A DNA stretch of 64,000 bases from Pseudoflavitalea rhizosphaerae (GTDB lineage Bacteria; Bacteroidota; Bacteroidia; Chitinophagales; Chitinophagaceae): positions 48,107-112,106 of the forward strand of contig NZ_RCSU01000016.1 of NCBI RefSeq assembly GCF_003991355.1, in the 5' to 3' direction. The position numbers and the translations under genes are program-made. Positions 61,083 to 64,000 of this stretch are shown in pieces (the stretch's first letter is position 1; the number at the start of each line of letters is the position of its first letter). The notes under the pieces were generated by a model. The model was not told the origin of the DNA and did not search any database. It saw nothing but the letters and a program-made list of their open reading frames with translations.

Positions 61083-61571
61083 ATGTCTATCAGAATCTTC
61101 ATTACCGGCGGAACCTTCGACAAGGAATACAATGAATTGAACGGAGAATTGTTTTTCAAGGAAACCCATCTTCCTGAAATGTTGCAACGTGCACGCAGCA
61201 CGCTGGACACAACGGTACGCACGCTGATGATGATAGACAGTTTGTTGATGACGGATGAAGACCGTGAACTTATTGCCCACCAGGTGCGCAATTCTCCTGA
61301 AGAGAAGATCGTGATCACGCATGGCACAGATACCATGACCGTTACTGCCAAAGTGCTGGCCGAAAAAGTGAAAGACAAAACCATTGTGATCACCGGCGCC
61401 ATGATCCCTTATAAATTCGGTTCATCCGATGGGTTCTTCAATCTCGGCGGCGCCATGGCCTTTGCACAAACATTGCCTCACGGTGTTTATATCTGCATGA
61501 ACGGAAGATATTTCAACTGGGATAATGTGCGCAAGAACAAACGCACTGGCGTATTCGAAGAATTGCAGTGA
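61083..61571 (+). CDS. Single-domain asparaginase-like protein
   Basis: The ATG at 61083 (MSIRIFITGGTFDKEYNEL) begins directly at the first strand of the fold; an upstream ATG at 60999 adds 28 unrelated residues. 162 residues. Both threonine motifs of L-asparaginase are present: GGTFDK and VITHGTDTMTVTA. The domain ends after ITGAMIPYKFGSSDGFFNLG and the GVYICMNGRYF strand. Ordinary asparaginases have about 330 residues and a second domain, which is absent. No second-domain sequence is visible downstream before the next promoter, so the protein looks naturally short. It may hydrolyse amides or act in a different assembly. Confidence 0.85.
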   Translation: MSIRIFITGGTFDKEYNELNGELFFKETHLPEMLQRARSTLDTTVRTLMMIDSLLMTDEDRELIAHQVRNSPEEKIVITHGTDTMTVTAKVLAEKVKDKTIVITGAMIPYKFGSSDGFFNLGGAMAFAQTLPHGVYICMNGRYFNWDNVRKNKRTGVFEELQ

Positions 61572-61617
61572 CCTTTCCATACAGAAGGTTAAAATCTCCT
61601 TAGTAAAGTGCTGTTCA

Positions 61618-61648
61618 TTTGGAAGAATGGCTTTAAAAGTTATATTTG
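61618..61648 (+). promoter_or_regulatory. Promoter of the glutamate-synthase-like operon
   Basis: Plus-strand TTTG (61618-61621), 19 bases, TATATTTG (61641-61648), a complete match to the Bacteroidota consensus. Transcription would start near 61655, giving an untranslated leader of about 240 bases before the ATG at 61896. Confidence 0.7.
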
Positions 61649-61654
61649 TACTAC

Positions 61655-61895
61655 TTGAACAATTCATTCACCATATCATGCAGGCATTCTGTAGCAGTGC
61701 GCGTATCCAGAAGTACGCAGGCGCATCACTATTGCATTCATGCAAGTGTGAAGAGTCCACGATTTGCACAGAAACTGTATTATTTCTCCTCGTTTAAAGA
61801 CTTTAATACTTATCCCCCGGCCTGATCTGTTGCAGACCAGCAGACCCGGGGAGCTTTCCTGTACACAAATTTACTTCAGTTAAAATGGTATTGCT
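61655..61895 (+). promoter_or_regulatory. Long structured leader of the glutamate-synthase-like gene
   Basis: The leader holds a 39-codon frame (61678-61797; cysteine-rich, beginning MQAFCSSARIQKYAG) and a GC-rich hairpin, CCCCGG pairing with CCGGGG, around 61815-61856. The leader frame might be a small protein, an upstream regulatory frame, or chance. No known riboswitch is recognised. Confidence 0.4.
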
Positions 61896-63455
61896 ATGTC
61901 GCGAAATCAATCTGGGATTTCGGCGAGCGGCGGTATTATTGCGCTATTGGCAATTGCAAATGTGGTCCTGCTGCAGGAGGTTTACCTCAGCGGTGAATCC
62001 TGGCTCGTATTGCTGGTAGCCCTTCCTTTATTGTTGCTTGCCATTTATAATCGAATTCAAAAGAAGCACGCCGTGCTTCGCAATTACCCGGTGATCGGGT
62101 ATTTCCGTTATCTCTCCGAAAAAGTGAGACCAGAACTGAGACAATATTTTTTTGAATCGGACCTGGACGGAAGGCCTTTCAACCGGCGTCAGCGTTCAAT
62201 CGTATACCAGCGCGCCAAAAATGAAAAGCAAACCGTGGCCTTTGGAATGCAGGCAGATCCCGGTCAGCCCGGATTCGAATGGCTGGCGCATTCACTCTAC
62301 CCCACTACGGTACAGGACAAGGATCTCCGTGTTTGGATCGGTAATCACCAATGCTCACAACCTTATCATGCCAGTATCCTCAATATCGGCGCCATGAGCT
62401 ATGGCGCGCTGAGTAAGACGGCTGTGGAATCCCTCAACGAAGGTGCCCGTATCGGCGGATTTGCCCATAACACCGGCGAAGGCGGAATCAGTAATTATCA
62501 CCTGATGGGCGGCGACCTCATCTGGCAGATCGGAACCGGTTATTTCGGCTGCCGCGACCTGGCAGGCAATTTTTCGGATGAACTTTTCCGTGAGAATGCA
62601 CTGAAGCCACAGGTTAAGATGATCGAATTGAAACTGAGCCAGGGCGCTAAGCCAGGTCATGGAGGTCTCCTGCCCGCCTCCAAGAACACGGAAGAGATCG
62701 CTGCTATCAGGAATGTACAACCGAATACTACGGTAGCGTCCCCTCCTGCCCACAGCGCATTCAACAATCCACAGGAATTGCTGTGGTTCATTGCAAGGCT
62801 GCGAAAGCTATCAGAGGGTAAACCTGTAGGCTTCAAACTCTGTATCGGCAATACGAAAGAATTCAGGGAGATCTGCCGCGCTATGATCACCACCGGCATC
62901 CTGCCTGACTTCATCACTATTGACGGGGCCGAAGGCGGCACAGGCGCAGCGCCACTGGAATTCACGGACCACCTCGGTATGCCCCTGCATGATGCACTGG
63001 CTTTTGCCAGCCGTACACTTGAGGAATTCGATCTGAAAGATGGGATCCGGTTGCTGGCATCAGGAAGACTGATCACCGGCTTCGATATCCTCAAATCATT
63101 ATCGCTGGGTGCAGATGCCGTGTATAGCGCCAGGGGCATGATGTTCGCATTGGGCTGTGTGCAGGCCCTTCAATGCGACAGCGGCAAATGCCCGGCTGGC
63201 GTTGCCACACAAGATCCGAAACTGTACAAAGGCATCGATATAACGGATAAGAAACAACGAGTAGCCAACTTCCATGGCAACACCATCAAGGCGGTAGTAG
63301 AACTGATGGAAGCCTGCGGTTTCAAAACCATCAGCGAAGTAACGGCAGACAAGTTCTTCCGGAGAACCGACGCGCTCACCACACGCAGTTTTGCCGATAT
63401 CTACAAACTGCATAAAACAGCCATCGCCAACAGCAAACATTCATTATTGAACTAA
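61896..63455 (+). CDS. FMN-binding glutamate-synthase-family protein
   Basis: 519 residues. Two N-terminal membrane helices (about 12-52) anchor the protein. The remainder corresponds to the FMN-binding central domain of glutamate synthase: ASILNIGAMSYGALSKTAVE, HNTGEGGISNYHLMGGDLIW, SQGAKPGHGGLLPASKN, the IDGAEGGTGAAPLEFTDHL FMN loop, and the Fe-S cysteines in GCVQALQCDSGKCPAGVATQ (C-x5-C-x4-C, as for a 3Fe-4S cluster). It lacks the amidotransferase and GXGXG domains, so it is not a full glutamate synthase. The electron donor and reaction are unknown. It is in an operon with the Rnk-like gene 13 bases downstream. Confidence 0.9.
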   Translation: MSRNQSGISASGGIIALLAIANVVLLQEVYLSGESWLVLLVALPLLLLAIYNRIQKKHAVLRNYPVIGYFRYLSEKVRPELRQYFFESDLDGRPFNRRQRSIVYQRAKNEKQTVAFGMQADPGQPGFEWLAHSLYPTTVQDKDLRVWIGNHQCSQPYHASILNIGAMSYGALSKTAVESLNEGARIGGFAHNTGEGGISNYHLMGGDLIWQIGTGYFGCRDLAGNFSDELFRENALKPQVKMIELKLSQGAKPGHGGLLPASKNTEEIAAIRNVQPNTTVASPPAHSAFNNPQELLWFIARLRKLSEGKPVGFKLCIGNTKEFREICRAMITTGILPDFITIDGAEGGTGAAPLEFTDHLGMPLHDALAFASRTLEEFDLKDGIRLLASGRLITGFDILKSLSLGADAVYSARGMMFALGCVQALQCDSGKCPAGVATQDPKLYKGIDITDKKQRVANFHGNTIKAVVELMEACGFKTISEVTADKFFRRTDALTTRSFADIYKLHKTAIANSKHSLLN

Positions 63456-63468
63456 AAATATTACAGCA

Positions 63469-63861
63469 ATGAAAGAATTGATCTTACTGAAAGAAGACGT
63501 GCAGTTGCTGAGCTCCTATATCAAGGGTAGCGGGCACCTGAATCTCTTCGATCAAAAAAACGCAGACAAACTGAAAGAGGAACTTAACAAAGGAACAGTA
63601 TTGAATAAAGATGAGTTCCCAACAGATGTAATTCGTTTAAACTCCACCGTTACCATACAGGACAACCGAACCGGCAAAGTAATAGAGCTGATGCTGGTAT
63701 TGCCCGAGAAAGCCGCCATCAATGATGGAAAGGTTTCTATTCTCGCACCTATTGGCACAGCATTACTGGGTTATCGAAAAGGACAGCTCGTAACCTGGAA
63801 AATGCCCGCAGGTGAAAAACTGTACAAGGTGATGGATGTGGTGAACGAAGGTTTCGCATGA
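63469..63861 (+). CDS. GreA/GreB/Rnk-like factor
   Basis: 130 residues. An N-terminal helical part (LKEDVQLLSSYIKGSGHLNL) is followed by the C-terminal FKBP-like domain shared by GreA/GreB and Rnk: VIRLNSTVTIQDNRTGKVIE, LMLVLPEKAAINDGKVSILA, PIGTALLGYRKGQLVTWKMP. The GreA coiled coil that reaches the RNA polymerase active site is too short here, so it is more like Rnk, which binds RNA polymerase without strong cleavage activity. It is 13 bases after the glutamate-synthase-like gene. The palindromic element follows it. Confidence 0.85.
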   Translation: MKELILLKEDVQLLSSYIKGSGHLNLFDQKNADKLKEELNKGTVLNKDEFPTDVIRLNSTVTIQDNRTGKVIELMLVLPEKAAINDGKVSILAPIGTALLGYRKGQLVTWKMPAGEKLYKVMDVVNEGFA

Positions 63862-63909
63862 CAGGTGTATTGTTCATTGTCCGGGGCTGACTAAAAAGGT
63901 CAGAGAGTT

Positions 63910-64000
63910 GTCGCTCGCCTCCCGGCGAGTGACTTGTATTTGTTCGCCTCCGGCGAACACCGCGTCGCCAGAGGCGACTGAATAAAGCTCACTCGCCGGG
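63910..64000. repeat. Second large palindromic element, truncated by the window edge
   Basis: Four units in the same style as the 60163 element: GTCGCTCGCC/GGCGAGTGAC (63910-63933), TTCGCCTCCGGCGAA (63943-63957), GTCGCCAGAGGCGAC (63964-63978), and the start of a closing arm from 63988. Its central 36 bases match the reverse complement of 60208-60243 at 34 positions, so the two copies are in opposite orientation. Confidence 0.9.

Noticed and set aside
61525..61797. 90-residue frame after the asparaginase gene
   Set aside because: It overlaps the asparaginase coding region out of frame and crosses the predicted promoter. Only its last 39 codons lie in the leader and are discussed there.

Overview
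The window reads as Bacteroidota chromosome, most likely order Chitinophagales, family Chitinophagaceae. The indications are two SusC/SusD pairs, a protein with the type IX secretion (gliding-motility type B) C-terminal domain, a giant RHS-like surface protein of the kind common in Chitinophaga relatives, SPII lipoproteins, membrane-tethered LuxR/TPR regulators, and promoters of the Bacteroidota type (TTTG, about 20 bases, TAnnTTTG). No rRNA, tRNA, CRISPR array, prophage or insertion sequence was seen.

Layout. 1-10188 (minus): a four-gene surface array, consisting of an FN3-like secreted protein, a 2506-residue RHS/PA14-type giant, a small exported protein and the start of a further large exported protein that leaves the window. 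10641-11428 (minus): a DUF6934 gene followed by a previously unlisted 54-residue basic protein and a strong terminator. 11483-12695: a TauE/SafE permease with its DUF1634 partner. 12819-26019 (minus): a complete-looking sialic-acid utilisation locus, made of a FadR-type regulator followed by a tightly packed operon of SusC, SusD, two sialidases, N-acetylneuraminate lyase, a PKD/LamG lipoprotein and a mutarotase fused to a sodium symporter. A consensus promoter with an overlapping inverted repeat of FadR-operator type precedes SusC. 26067-29271: S41 peptidase, a lipoprotein, DUF4199 protein and a membrane-bound LuxR protein. 29518-32473: hybrid histidine kinase and a convergent class I terpene synthase. 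32862-46076: S10 peptidase, lipoprotein, NarL-type regulator, AraC regulator with a siderophore-interacting-like protein, a T9SS protein, nucleotidyltransferase, DUF2007-like protein, the quinone-detoxification pair mhqO-mhqD, and a patatin. 46066-48369: an APH-type kinase fused to a class III PLP phospholyase/aminotransferase. 48373-60083: a second polysaccharide utilisation locus (TPR regulator, SusC, SusD, GH2, GH63-like). 60435-63861: small HTH protein, single-domain asparaginase, FMN-binding glutamate-synthase-like protein and a Rnk/GreA-like factor.

How the parts fit. The first locus should liberate sialic acid from glycans at the cell surface (lipoprotein sialidases), import it through SusCD, interconvert its anomers and move it across the inner membrane with the fused mutarotase-symporter, and cleave it to ManNAc and pyruvate with the lyase. 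The later steps (ManNAc epimerase, kinase) are not in the window. The second locus should act on a galactose/glucose-containing oligosaccharide. A family of GC-rich multi-hairpin palindromic elements occurs in intergenic space at 34.4, 60.2 and 63.9 kb. The copies at 60.2 and 63.9 kb are in opposite orientation and flank the last gene group.

Limits: all family assignments are from reading the translated sequence, with no database search. Promoters, operators and terminators are pattern matches.
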